Source of the DNA: Thiotrichaceae bacterium
GTDB taxonomy: Bacteria; Pseudomonadota; Gammaproteobacteria; Beggiatoales; Beggiatoaceae
DNA length: 64,000 bases
Reading direction: 5' to 3'
NCBI GenBank assembly: GCA_011391085.1
Contig: JAABRD010000021.1
Coordinates: forward strand, 1-64,000
The position numbers and the translations under genes were made by a program. This document shows positions 7,650-16,700 of this stretch, one piece after another. Below the pieces are notes generated by a model that worked only from the letters and a program-made list of their open reading frames with translations, was not told where the DNA came from and made no database searches. The stretch's first letter is position 1; every line of letters starts with the position of its first letter.

Positions 7650-9140
7650 CTATCCTCTCGGCTGTCTCCTCTGTGAAATCTTCTCATCTGCCGTATTTCT
7701 AGCCACCACTTCATACAACACCGCTTCTGCATTCCCATGTTTCCTTAACACTCGTCCTAACCGTTGTATATACTCACGGTCACTGGCACTCCCACCTAAA
7801 ATCACGGCGACCTTTGCTTCTGGGACATCAATGCCTTCATTCAAAACTTTCGTAGTGACGATAGCACGATAAACTCCCGCCCGAAATTTTTCCAATGTCG
7901 CTTTCCGTTCGGCAGCCTTCGTTTGATGAGTAATCACAGGAATCAAATGCAAACGTGAAATACGATAAGCAAAATGATTGTGGGCTGTAAAAATCAACAT
8001 CGGTTGCTGACGGTGTTCACGTAATAATTGGTCTAAAATATCTAACTTCCCTTGCGCCTGTTGAACAATATCTTTCCATTTTATCTCCGCCACTTTCGCC
8101 CGCCGGGCTTCCACATCACGGGCACTGCGACGAGTTAATTCATGCCACCAGCGCGTCCCATGCGTTTCCCGAAGGTGATGGTCACGAATGTAGCCGACAT
8201 AAGTTTCATACGCATTTTGATAAGCTACCCGTTCCTCCTCATATAAATCTATCCAAATCCGTTGCGTCCGATATTCGGCTAACTGGTCTCCAGTCAACTC
8301 ATCAATCTGTTTCTGATAGACCACAGGTCCCACTAACTCGGTCAATAATGCCACAGGGTCATCGGAATGAGTGGCACCAAACAATGGCGGTGGTTCAGAA
8401 ACCGAAGTCACTGATTTGGTTTTGGAAGAGAACGGACGGAAAAACTCTGGACGTGGATACGTTGCCGTTAATCCCAGACGATAGGGGGCGACACACATCA
8501 AAGCAATTTCATGCCAAGAAGGCGCAGGTAAGTGATGAATTTCATCAAAAATTAACAATTTGAATAAGTTACCTAACGTCTCGGCATGTGCCCAAGCACT
8601 TGGATAAGTCGTAACGGTAATCGGCAATGCCTCCTTTTCTAACCCATACCAAACCCCAATGCGCAGACCAAACGCATTTTCCAGACGAGTATACCATTGA
8701 TGCAACAAATCTATGGTGGGCACCACGATCAAGGTACTGACGCCTGTTTGCACCATCGCACGTAATGCCAAGACCGTCTTCCCAGCCCCTGTGGGTAACA
8801 CCACACTCCCCCAACAACCGGCTTTTAACCACGCTTCAATGGCTTCAGTTTGGTAGGAATGCAGTTGCCAACGGTCTTGGAAGTGTAAAGATAATTTTTG
8901 CCAATGGGGGACCTGATTCCGAATGTGAAGTTGAGTTAGCCACTGATATACCCAACGATAGTCGGCCCCTCGACACCGCCATTTGCCTTGTAACCAGCGA
9001 AATGCAGGAGGTGGGGGAGGCATCACGGTATTTGGCACGTTCTCCAGAACAATCGTACCCCCCTCAAACCGGGCGCGAGGTGTTTCGTCGAGTTCGCCGG
9101 TAAATGGAGGAGGCGAGGTTGTGAGGGGGATTTCCGACAT
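7650..9140 (-). CDS. XPB-like SF2 DNA helicase
   Basis: A 496-residue superfamily 2 helicase. Walker A is LPTGAGKT at 115-122, motif Ia VVPTIDLLHQW follows, motif II is DEIH at 199-202, motif III LGLTAT at 222-227 and motif VI QRLGRVLRKHG. Residues 1-90 match the short N-terminal domain of archaeal/bacterial XPB, and the stretch at about 270-350 between the two RecA domains corresponds to the thumb/RED region. XPB is a 3'-5' DNA translocase that opens DNA in nucleotide excision repair. The DUF790 nuclease gene follows downstream, the arrangement known for XPB-Bax1. The ATG at 9140 has no obvious ribosome site. Confidence 0.83.
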   Translation of the reverse strand: MSEIPLTTSPPPFTGELDETPRARFEGGTIVLENVPNTVMPPPPPAFRWLQGKWRCRGADYRWVYQWLTQLHIRNQVPHWQKLSLHFQDRWQLHSYQTEAIEAWLKAGCWGSVVLPTGAGKTVLALRAMVQTGVSTLIVVPTIDLLHQWYTRLENAFGLRIGVWYGLEKEALPITVTTYPSAWAHAETLGNLFKLLIFDEIHHLPAPSWHEIALMCVAPYRLGLTATYPRPEFFRPFSSKTKSVTSVSEPPPLFGATHSDDPVALLTELVGPVVYQKQIDELTGDQLAEYRTQRIWIDLYEEERVAYQNAYETYVGYIRDHHLRETHGTRWWHELTRRSARDVEARRAKVAEIKWKDIVQQAQGKLDILDQLLREHRQQPMLIFTAHNHFAYRISRLHLIPVITHQTKAAERKATLEKFRAGVYRAIVTTKVLNEGIDVPEAKVAVILGGSASDREYIQRLGRVLRKHGNAEAVLYEVVARNTADEKISQRRQPRG

Positions 9141-9180
9141 GGGTTAATGGTCTTTGGTGTTAATAGTAATATTCTTTAGT

Positions 9181-9464
9181 CATCAATCAGGAGTCCAAAG
9201 CGTAGCTTTGTCCGTGACATCAATCAGGAGTCCAAAGCGTAGCTTTGTCCGTGACATCAATCAGGAGTCCAAAGCGTAGCTTTGTCCGTGACATCAATCA
9301 GGAGTCCAAAGCGTAGCTTTGTCCGTGACCTGCAAAGCTACGCTTTGGACTCCTGGGGAAATTTGACAAAGCTACGCTTTGGACTCCTGGAGGGGAGTTC
9401 AAAGCGAAATTTGACAAAGCTACGCTTTGGACTCCTGGAGGGGAGTTCAAAGCGTAGCTGTTTT
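9181..9464. repeat. 37-bp tandem repeats x4 followed by inverted copies
   Basis: 9181-9328 consists of four near-identical 37-bp units containing AGGAGTCCAAAGCGTAGCTT. 9333-9464 carries three inverted copies (AAAGCTACGCTTTGGACTCC) separated by GGAAATTTGA spacers, ending against the gnd stop codon. It is not a CRISPR array because there are no variable spacers. The tract could fold into a long hairpin between the two minus-strand genes. Confidence 0.85.
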
Positions 9465-10898
9465 TCAACTCACCTTCTCTTCCTGCCCCGTCGCCCATTC
9501 GGTATGAAAAAATGTCCCCCGCGGCTGGTCAATCCGTTCATAAGTATGCGCCCCAAAATAGTCTCGTTGGGCTTGCAACAAGTTGGCCGGCAAACGTTCA
9601 CAACGATAGCCATCATAGAAAGCCAACGCGGAGGAGAACGCGGGCGTGGGAATGCCGAGTTCAATCGCTAACATAACCGCCTTCCGCCACCCCGTTTCCG
9701 CCTTCTTAATCTCGTTGATAAAGAAGTCATCTAACAACAAATTCGGCAATTCGGGATTCTTGTCAAACGCTTGTTTGATATTGTTTAGAAAACGGCTTCG
9801 GATGATACAACCCCCTCGCCAAATCATCGCAATGTCACCATAGCGTAACTGCCAGCCATATTGTTGGGCCGCTTGACGCATCAACATGTAGCCTTGCGTG
9901 TAAGAAATAATTTTGGACGCATACAGGGCCTCGTGAACGGCCGTTATCACAGCCTCACGGTCTCCTTGAAACGGTTTGCGCTGAGATGAATAGAGTTTCG
10001 AGGCCGCTTCCCGTTCGTTCTTCATCCCTGACAGACAGCGGGCAAACACGGCTTCCGTAATCAAGGTGACGGGTATTCTCAATTCCAGGGCTTCTACTCC
10101 CGTCCATTGCCCTGTCCCCTTTTGTTCCGCCACATCTAAAATCTGGTTCACTCGCGGCGTCCCGTCAGGTTCCTTGACTTTTAAGAGATGACTGGTAATA
10201 TCGATAAGATAAGACTGGAGGACGCCTTGATTCCAGTCAGAGAAGAGATGTTGTAACTGGTCAACTGGCAATCCCAACCCTTCTCGGAGGAGATGATAGG
10301 CTTCGGCAATCAATTGCATATCACCATACTCAATGCCATTGTGAACCATTTTCACATAGTGTCCCGCCCCACTGTCGCCAACCCATTGACAACAAGGTTC
10401 ACCTTCCACTTTAGCCGCAATGGCTTGCAAAATAGGTTGAATGGTGGGCCAGGCTTGAGAATTACCACCAGGCATAATAGCAGGTCCAAATCTAGCCCCC
10501 GATTCTCCTCCAGAAATGCCAGCCCCTACATAGAGAATACCCAACGGAGTGACTTCTTGAAGCCGTCGCAGGGTATCAGAAAATTGGGAATTGCCACCGT
10601 CAATGATAACATCGTGAGGTTGCAAATATTTGACGAGTTGCTGAACAAACTGATCCACCGCGGCCCCGGCTTTCACCATGAGGAGAATAATACGCGGAGT
10701 TTTGAGAGTCTTTACAAATTGTTCTAAGGAATGCGTTCCAATGACTGCCGTCCCTTTGGCGGGGCCATTGAGAAAGTCATCCACTTTGGAAACGGTGCGA
10801 TTGAATACCGCGACTTTAAAACCGTGGTCATTGAGATTGAGGACTAAATTTTGTCCCATTACGGCCAGTCCGATTAAGCCAATGTCTGCCTGTTGCAT
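9465..10898 (-). CDS. gnd: 6-phosphogluconate dehydrogenase (decarboxylating)
   Basis: A 477-residue protein of normal length for long-chain Gnd. The N-terminal Rossmann motif GLIGLAVMGQNLVLNL binds NADP, VIIDGGNSQFSDT and HYVKMVHNGIEYGDMQLI carry substrate and catalytic Lys/Glu residues, and ILDVAEQKGTGQWT is the family signature. It converts 6-phosphogluconate to ribulose 5-phosphate and CO2 in the oxidative pentose phosphate pathway. The start at 10898 has an AAGGAGA ribosome site. It stands alone; the stop codon touches the repeat tract at 9181-9464. Confidence 0.95.
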   Translation of the reverse strand: MQQADIGLIGLAVMGQNLVLNLNDHGFKVAVFNRTVSKVDDFLNGPAKGTAVIGTHSLEQFVKTLKTPRIILLMVKAGAAVDQFVQQLVKYLQPHDVIIDGGNSQFSDTLRRLQEVTPLGILYVGAGISGGESGARFGPAIMPGGNSQAWPTIQPILQAIAAKVEGEPCCQWVGDSGAGHYVKMVHNGIEYGDMQLIAEAYHLLREGLGLPVDQLQHLFSDWNQGVLQSYLIDITSHLLKVKEPDGTPRVNQILDVAEQKGTGQWTGVEALELRIPVTLITEAVFARCLSGMKNEREAASKLYSSQRKPFQGDREAVITAVHEALYASKIISYTQGYMLMRQAAQQYGWQLRYGDIAMIWRGGCIIRSRFLNNIKQAFDKNPELPNLLLDDFFINEIKKAETGWRKAVMLAIELGIPTPAFSSALAFYDGYRCERLPANLLQAQRDYFGAHTYERIDQPRGTFFHTEWATGQEEKVS

Positions 10899-10948
10899 GA
10901 AGTTTCTCCTTGGGATTGGGTGAATGTAATTGGTTGGTTGTCAACACA

Positions 10949-11050
10949 GAAACTAAATTTCTAAAAGAAACTTAGTTTTTTGTCAAGTTTACTCTAAAAT
11001 GATTCAAAAGGAAATATCATAGCTTTATGGAGTACGGAATTTATTCTGTT
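10949..11050. repeat. Hairpin and left copy of a 62-bp direct repeat
   Basis: 10949-10977 is a degenerate GAAACTAAATTTC hairpin. 10984-11047 (starts CAAGTTTACTCTAAAATGAT) is nearly identical to 17152-17213. The two copies flank the 6-kb block carrying the 111-residue unknown and both J/RDD/pilin genes. Nothing else is seen up to 11111. Confidence 0.75.
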
Positions 11051-11111
11051 AGTTATGTAGGGTGGCTAGTGTCATCTTACGAAGACTCATGATATTATAA
11101 ACTTACCTTAA

Positions 11112-11447
11112 ATGATGAGATATATTATGTGGCTTTGTTTCAACGATGGATTTATCAGCGCTGTCAAGGATTGGAATGATCCTACAGGGCATAGTCTCGT
11201 AGTTCGGGCACGATCGAAGGAAGACCTTCAGAACATTTTCCCAAACCAGAAAATTGTAGAGTCAGATGACTCTGATTACCAGTATCGTGTATTCGTCAAG
11301 AAGGATGAACTCGCGAAGATCGTCCTTAATAGGTTGATGAATATTGATTACACCAATTTCAAGAACTCTGTGCAAGATGAGGAGTTACATGACATGTACA
11401 CGGCCTTCTGGTGGGCGGGTCTTCGGCGTCCGCATTCGGAACTTTAG
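11112..11447 (+). CDS. Conserved small protein of unknown function
   Basis: 111 residues, soluble, no signal or membrane segment. The opening MWLCFNDGFISAV, the middle SDYQYRVFVKKDELA and the later IDYTNFKNSV followed by a D-x-x-LHDMY segment look like a family of short proteins found scattered in bacteria and phages. I recognise the pattern but not a function. ATG 11112 or 11115 could be the start, and Met6 would also fit because the family-like sequence begins there. No clear ribosome site. It points toward the two large minus-strand genes but shares no promoter with them. Confidence 0.65.
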   Translation: MMRYIMWLCFNDGFISAVKDWNDPTGHSLVVRARSKEDLQNIFPNQKIVESDDSDYQYRVFVKKDELAKIVLNRLMNIDYTNFKNSVQDEELHDMYTAFWWAGLRRPHSEL

Positions 11448-11450
11448 AAA

Positions 11451-11526
11451 GTAGGGTGGATTAAGCGAAGCGTATCCACCACCTTTTATGAATTTTGGTG
11501 GATACGCTTCGCTTAATCCACCCTAC
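11451..11526. repeat. Palindrome, GTAGGGTGGATTAAGCG family
   Basis: Perfect inverted arms of about 30 bp (GTAGGGTGGATTAAGCGAAG and complement) lie just after the stop of the small gene and may terminate transcription. The same element is at 301-390 and 53020-53094. Confidence 0.8.
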
Positions 11527-11615
11527 AAGAACGTCTGAACCGCAGATTACGCTACCAACACTAATTACGCAGAGTTTATTAGAAATTCAGTGTCATCAGC
11601 GCTTCAATACTTCTA

Positions 11616-13682
11616 CTAGCAACGTCCTTTGCGTAATACACATTTAAAAATGAGGCGCTCTGGCATACTCAGCGGCGCTTTTGGTACGGTTGGCGGGGGC
11701 ACGACTGGGCGGCTTGGCGTGACAGGTGGTGCCGGCGCTTTTAGTACGGTTGCGACAGGTAACTGGTAAACACTGGGCAAGTATGTTAGCGGTATTCCAT
11801 TGGGGTGAGTCGCACTATAACTCCAACTCTTCGTGTCGTGGAGATAAATTAACCGGACGGTCTTGCCTGCCAGGACCGTATTCTCCTGTTTCAGAATCGC
11901 CTCAAAGTAAGACTGCTGAGGGTTGGAGACCAGATTAGCGGTGTACTTACCAGCCGTGTTCTTGGTCAGCACGTCTATCGTCGGTGGAAACTCGCCTTTA
12001 GTGGCCAGATATTGTTCCGCTGGTTTTATCAGTGCCTCTAACAACTGGATAGCCTCCAACACGTAGTTACTGTTCAAGTCATCGGTGTCAGCAGGTGTGG
12101 TGGCTGCTACTACGGTGGTAGCGGGTGACTCATAGACACTGGGCAAGTATTTTAGCGGTATCCCATCAGGGTGATTGGCACTATAACTCCAAGTCTTCGT
12201 GCCTGGGTGATAAATTAACCGGACCGTCTTGCCCGCCAGGACACTATCTTTCCAACTCATGGTCGCTTCCAAATAAAACTCCTTAGGATTGGACACCAGA
12301 ATAGCCGTGTACTTACCTGAAGTGTTATTCGTCAGAAAGCCTATCAGAGGCGGAAATTCACCTTTAGCCACCATATATTGTTTCGCAGGCTCTTTCAGAC
12401 CTTCCAATAACTGGATTGCTTCCAATACTTTACCGCGTTTCACGTAATCGGTATGGGCTGTGATCATTTCCCAAGCGACTAAACCGAATATCACGACCAT
12501 TAGAGTACTGGAGACTCTTACGCCTGCTGGAGACCTATATGGTGCGTCATTGTAGCCAGGAAAGACTCTTACCTCTATCGTATCGGCAAGAGTGCTGTCG
12601 GATGACTCTTGAAGACCATCCACAATGGCCTTGACAGTGGCACGAGGTGCGAAAAAAACTGTCACACAACTGATGGTAATTAAGCCGATAAAATTCGTAC
12701 AGCCGATGACCAGTTGGCGCATACCGTCTAATACTTCGCCCCACCAAAACCCGTTATCTCTAGGCTTGGCAAGATTCTTCCGTGGATTAAATAATTTGAG
12801 CCACCAAAACTCGCCAATAATCCGTGATACACCTGCCCGACTGCCATCCGCTTCTACCACTTTTATGGAGAGCATGCGTTTACCAAGGGTTTGGCCATAG
12901 TGATAGAGTAGCACCAGGTTGGTCAGGAGGACACTTATAATCATCAATACAGTCAATTTTACCCAAATATCAGTTATTTCTCCAGAGACCAACCTCTGGA
13001 AGGTCAAGGAATTGAAGAACGACCAGAAAATAATGGGGACTCCCACGGTAAAAGCATCCACTATGACGGCCCGCAAACGTGTACCTGAGTTTGCCAGCTC
13101 CATCCCGGTGGGCAGTTCCATCTCGGTCGAGTTTCTGTCTTTCCTACGGGTACGGTTCGGACTGACTGTGTGTTTGACACATGTGGCTAGTTCCATCGCG
13201 GTGGTATGTCTAGCCGCGTTAGTAAGAGATATGGGAGGTGAAGAAGAGGGAGGCGCCGGAGATTTATTCCTGTCAGAAGGAGGCCTGGGCTTCTGTTCAA
13301 CAATGATGTTCTCCCTCTTAGGCGGGAGAGGTATTAGCGGTGGTTGCGGTCTCGGTGATTTGGTGGCGGGCCATTGAAAGTCGTAAGCGGCGCGAGTTTC
13401 GGGCTTGGAGAGAGTTTCATAAGCCTCCTTTAGGTGATTCAGTCGCGCTTGGGCCGCAGCCTTAATGTCGGCGGTGGGTGTGAGCTTCTTGATTAACAAA
13501 GTAGCATAGTGGTTGTATGGCCCAAGGTTGGTCTTGGCATCATACACGGTGCGTGTTTTAGTCTGAGACAAGACGGCAAAAGCCGTTTTGATGTCATTAA
13601 TCTTAGTGTGGGTCGCTTGTTTAATTTCCTGAAGGTCAGCTATGTGGCTGATTCCAAGTATTTGGTAGTAATCGGGTTGCAT
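11616..13682 (-). CDS. J-like/RDD membrane protein with two pilin-like domains
   Basis: 688 residues with an unusual order. Residues 3-50 and 55-103 are two J-like segments (DYYQILGI opening; ETRAAYDF ending), both lacking the HPD loop. 104-195 is Pro/Ser-rich. An RDD membrane domain runs from GTRLRAVIVDAF (about 196) through YGQTLGKRMLSIKVVEADG (about 258). A hydrophobic helix near 394-410 (STLMVVIFGLVAWEMI then TDYVKRGKV) resembles a type IV pilin N-terminal helix. Two repeats, about 411-517 and 537-644, match the pilin globular domain (EAIQLLEGLKEPAKQYMVAK ... W-x-Y ... YLPSVY), but with Tyr in place of both disulfide cysteines. The tail is Pro-rich and ends KCVLRKGRC. Ribosome site AAGGAGA. 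It is a shorter paralogue of the next gene. Function unknown. Confidence 0.75.
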   Translation of the reverse strand: MQPDYYQILGISHIADLQEIKQATHTKINDIKTAFAVLSQTKTRTVYDAKTNLGPYNHYATLLIKKLTPTADIKAAAQARLNHLKEAYETLSKPETRAAYDFQWPATKSPRPQPPLIPLPPKRENIIVEQKPRPPSDRNKSPAPPSSSPPISLTNAARHTTAMELATCVKHTVSPNRTRRKDRNSTEMELPTGMELANSGTRLRAVIVDAFTVGVPIIFWSFFNSLTFQRLVSGEITDIWVKLTVLMIISVLLTNLVLLYHYGQTLGKRMLSIKVVEADGSRAGVSRIIGEFWWLKLFNPRKNLAKPRDNGFWWGEVLDGMRQLVIGCTNFIGLITISCVTVFFAPRATVKAIVDGLQESSDSTLADTIEVRVFPGYNDAPYRSPAGVRVSSTLMVVIFGLVAWEMITAHTDYVKRGKVLEAIQLLEGLKEPAKQYMVAKGEFPPLIGFLTNNTSGKYTAILVSNPKEFYLEATMSWKDSVLAGKTVRLIYHPGTKTWSYSANHPDGIPLKYLPSVYESPATTVVAATTPADTDDLNSNYVLEAIQLLEALIKPAEQYLATKGEFPPTIDVLTKNTAGKYTANLVSNPQQSYFEAILKQENTVLAGKTVRLIYLHDTKSWSYSATHPNGIPLTYLPSVYQLPVATVLKAPAPPVTPSRPVVPPPTVPKAPLSMPERLIFKCVLRKGRC

Positions 13683-13790
13683 TTTCTGCTTTCTCCTTAA
13701 ATAGGTCAGTTACCTGCGAATCATTTTCTCGTTCCTACGTTTCTGCGTAGAAACGAGAAATTCAGTGTCATCAGCGCTTCAATACTTCTA

Positions 13791-16700
13791 CTAGCAACGT
13801 CCTCTGCGTAATAGACATTTCAAAATATTGATGCCTGGCTTGACCGGCGGCGCTTCTGGTACTTTGGGCAGGGGGGGCGCGACTTGGTGGCTTGGCGTGA
13901 CCGGTGCCGGCGCTTTGGGTACGATGGTGAAGGGCGACTGGTAAACACCGGGCAAGTATTTTAGTGGTATCCCATTCGGGTAAGCCGCACTATAACGCCA
14001 AGTCTTCGTATCGGGGTGATAAATTAACCGGACCGTCTTGCCCGCCAGGACTTTATCCTCCTGATTCATGGTCGCCTCAAAGTAAGACTGCTGAGGGTTG
14101 GATAGCAGATTAGTGGTGTATTTACTGGTCGTTTTCTTGGTCAGCACCTCTATCGTCAGTGGAAACTCGCCCTTAGTGGCTAGATATTGTTCCGCAGGTT
14201 TTATCAGTTTTCCTAACAACTGGATGGCATCCAACACTTTCTCAATTTTCAAGTTGTCGTCGTCAACTGAGGTTGCGGCTGCTATTATTGCGGCAGGTAA
14301 TTTGCAAACATCGGGCAAGTATTGCTGCGGTATCCCATTCGGGTAAGCCGCACTACAACTCCAGGTCTTAGACTTGGGATGATAAATTAGCCGGACCACG
14401 TTGCCTGCCAGAACACTACCCTCCTTCTTGAGGGTTGCCTCTAAATAAAACTCCTCTGGGTTAGGGATGATACTAGCGGTGTACTTAATTGACGCTTTAT
14501 TCGTATCCGGGAGTAGCGCTAACAGTTCGAGTGCAGGTGGAAACTGGTCTTCCTCGGCTATATATTCTTCCATCGCCGGTTTCATCACTCCCTCTAACAA
14601 CCATATCGCTTCAGATACTTTACTACGAGACAGTTTATCACGCATCGCGGGATTGATGATGGCGATTATTTCTGCGTCAGAGGATTGACAAACTTTGGGC
14701 AAGTATTGTTGCGGTATCCCTTTTGGGTAAGCCGCACTACAACTCCACAACTTCGTGTTTAGGTAATAATTTAACCGGACCACCTTGCCGGCCATGACGC
14801 TATCCTTCTTATTCATGGTCGCCTCAAAGTAAAACTGCTGGGGGTTGGAGATTAGATTAGCGGTGTACTTACCGGCCGTTTTCTTCGTCACCACGTCTAT
14901 CGTGGGTGGAAACTCGCCCTTAGTAGCTAGATATTGTTCTGTAGGTGTTTTCAGTTCTTCTAACAACTGTATCGCTTCAGACACTTCCGCACGCCGCCAG
15001 GAATTGAGGTTGGCGGTTATTTCTGCTGGAGAGGACTGACAAACACTGGGCAAGTATTGCTGCGGTATCCCATTAGGGTAAGCCGCACTACAATCCCAAG
15101 TCTTCGAGTCTGGATGATAAATTATCCAAACACTCTTGCCACTCAGAACCGTATCCTCCTTACTCATAGTTGCTTCCAGATAAAAATGCTCAGGGTTGGA
15201 GACCAGATTAGCCGTGTACTTACCAGAAGTTCTATTCGTCAGAAGTGTTATCGTCGGTGGAAACTCGCCTGTCACGGCCAGATATTGTTCCGCAGGCTTT
15301 TTCAGTTCTTCTAACAACTGGATGGCCTTAGACACTTTCTCACGCTTCCAGTAATCGCTGTTGGCGATGACTTCTACGGTAGAGGAGTTACACCCAGTGG
15401 GCAAGTATTCCGGCGGTATCCCATTATTAGGGGAGGACGTTCTACAATACCAAGTTTTAGAGTCACGATGAAAGATTAACCAGACCACTTTGCCTGCCAG
15501 AACACTATCCTGCTGATTCATGGTCGCCTCAAAATAAAACTCTTCGGGGTTGGAAGCGAGAATAGCAATATCATGATCTGAAGTTTTCTTAGTCATCTCT
15601 TCTATCGCGGACGGAAATTGTCCTTTAGTTGCCATATATTGTTCCGCAGGCGTTTTCAGACCATTCAATAACTCTACTACTTCAGACACTTTACCGCGTT
15701 CGATACCGCGTTTCAAGTCATCGGTGTAGGCAGTCCATTGTGCAATGACCAAGAAACCTAGGAAAACGACAGGAACAGGTATGAATAAGAAAGCTACCAC
15801 AGAGTTATCGGCGGTGTAATCGTTTTTAATGGAACTGCTACTGGTAAAGAGAAACATCAAAAACTCCATGAGTGCAAACAGCCCTGGGAGCCACGTCCAG
15901 AAGAACAGGAGATACAATGTACCCCGCGCATAACGGCCTAAATAAAAGTGGTGTGCCCCCATCCAGCCTAAGAAGAGAGTTAAAAGCAAGAGGATGCCTT
16001 TACTAGCAGGGGGTCCTTGGCGAACCCTGGTGACAGGAGGAATTTCAATGTTAGTGGAACGTTGTTCATCCCTCTTGAACATCAGGGAGCCAAAAGGGAC
16101 AAAACTTAAACCCACCTTCGCTATAATCTCCATAAACTTATATGTAACATTATATGCGACGTCTTTCTGACGCCCTATTAACACGGGCGCGGCGGCTTCA
16201 CCAGGAAAAACCTTGACCACTATCGTCTTGGCAATCCTGTCATGCAAGCAACGTCGAGAGTTTTGGAGTATGAACAACGAGTCAATAAGTAAAGCAATTG
16301 CCATTAGAGTACCGATTATTGGGGGAGCTAAACCCTTGATAAGAAGAATAGCCGCGAGTAATGGTATACCAACAGCGACTACAGTTCGCACCAAGAGAAT
16401 CCCTAGTCCTGCCCGACTGCCATCGGCATTGACCATTTTTACGGAACAGATGTGCTTACCAAGGGTTTGGCCATGGCGATAGAGTAGCACCAGGTTGGTC
16501 AGGATAACACCTATCACAGGCACCAGAAAAGAAGCAGTGGGTACAAACTGTTCTATAAGGTGGTCGGTTGCAAAGATGGACTTCAAAACCAATAGAACTC
16601 CTATGATAAGAACATCATAGATGACGGCCTTCAAACGTGTACCACGAGTTGCCAGTTCAATCTCTGGGGCAACTGGTGTGGGTGGTTTGACTGGTGGCCA

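Noticed and set aside
9181-9464. Regular 37-bp repeats suggesting a CRISPR array
   Set aside because: The units are directly adjacent with no variable spacers, the repeat is palindromic and dispersed in other places, and no cas genes are present. The same holds for the arrays at 7398-7510 and 50829-51070.
12547-12900. Overlapping frames inside the J/RDD genes
   Set aside because: They are shadows of the real frame, without family resemblance or ribosome sites; the same applies to the other antisense frames in the megasynthases.
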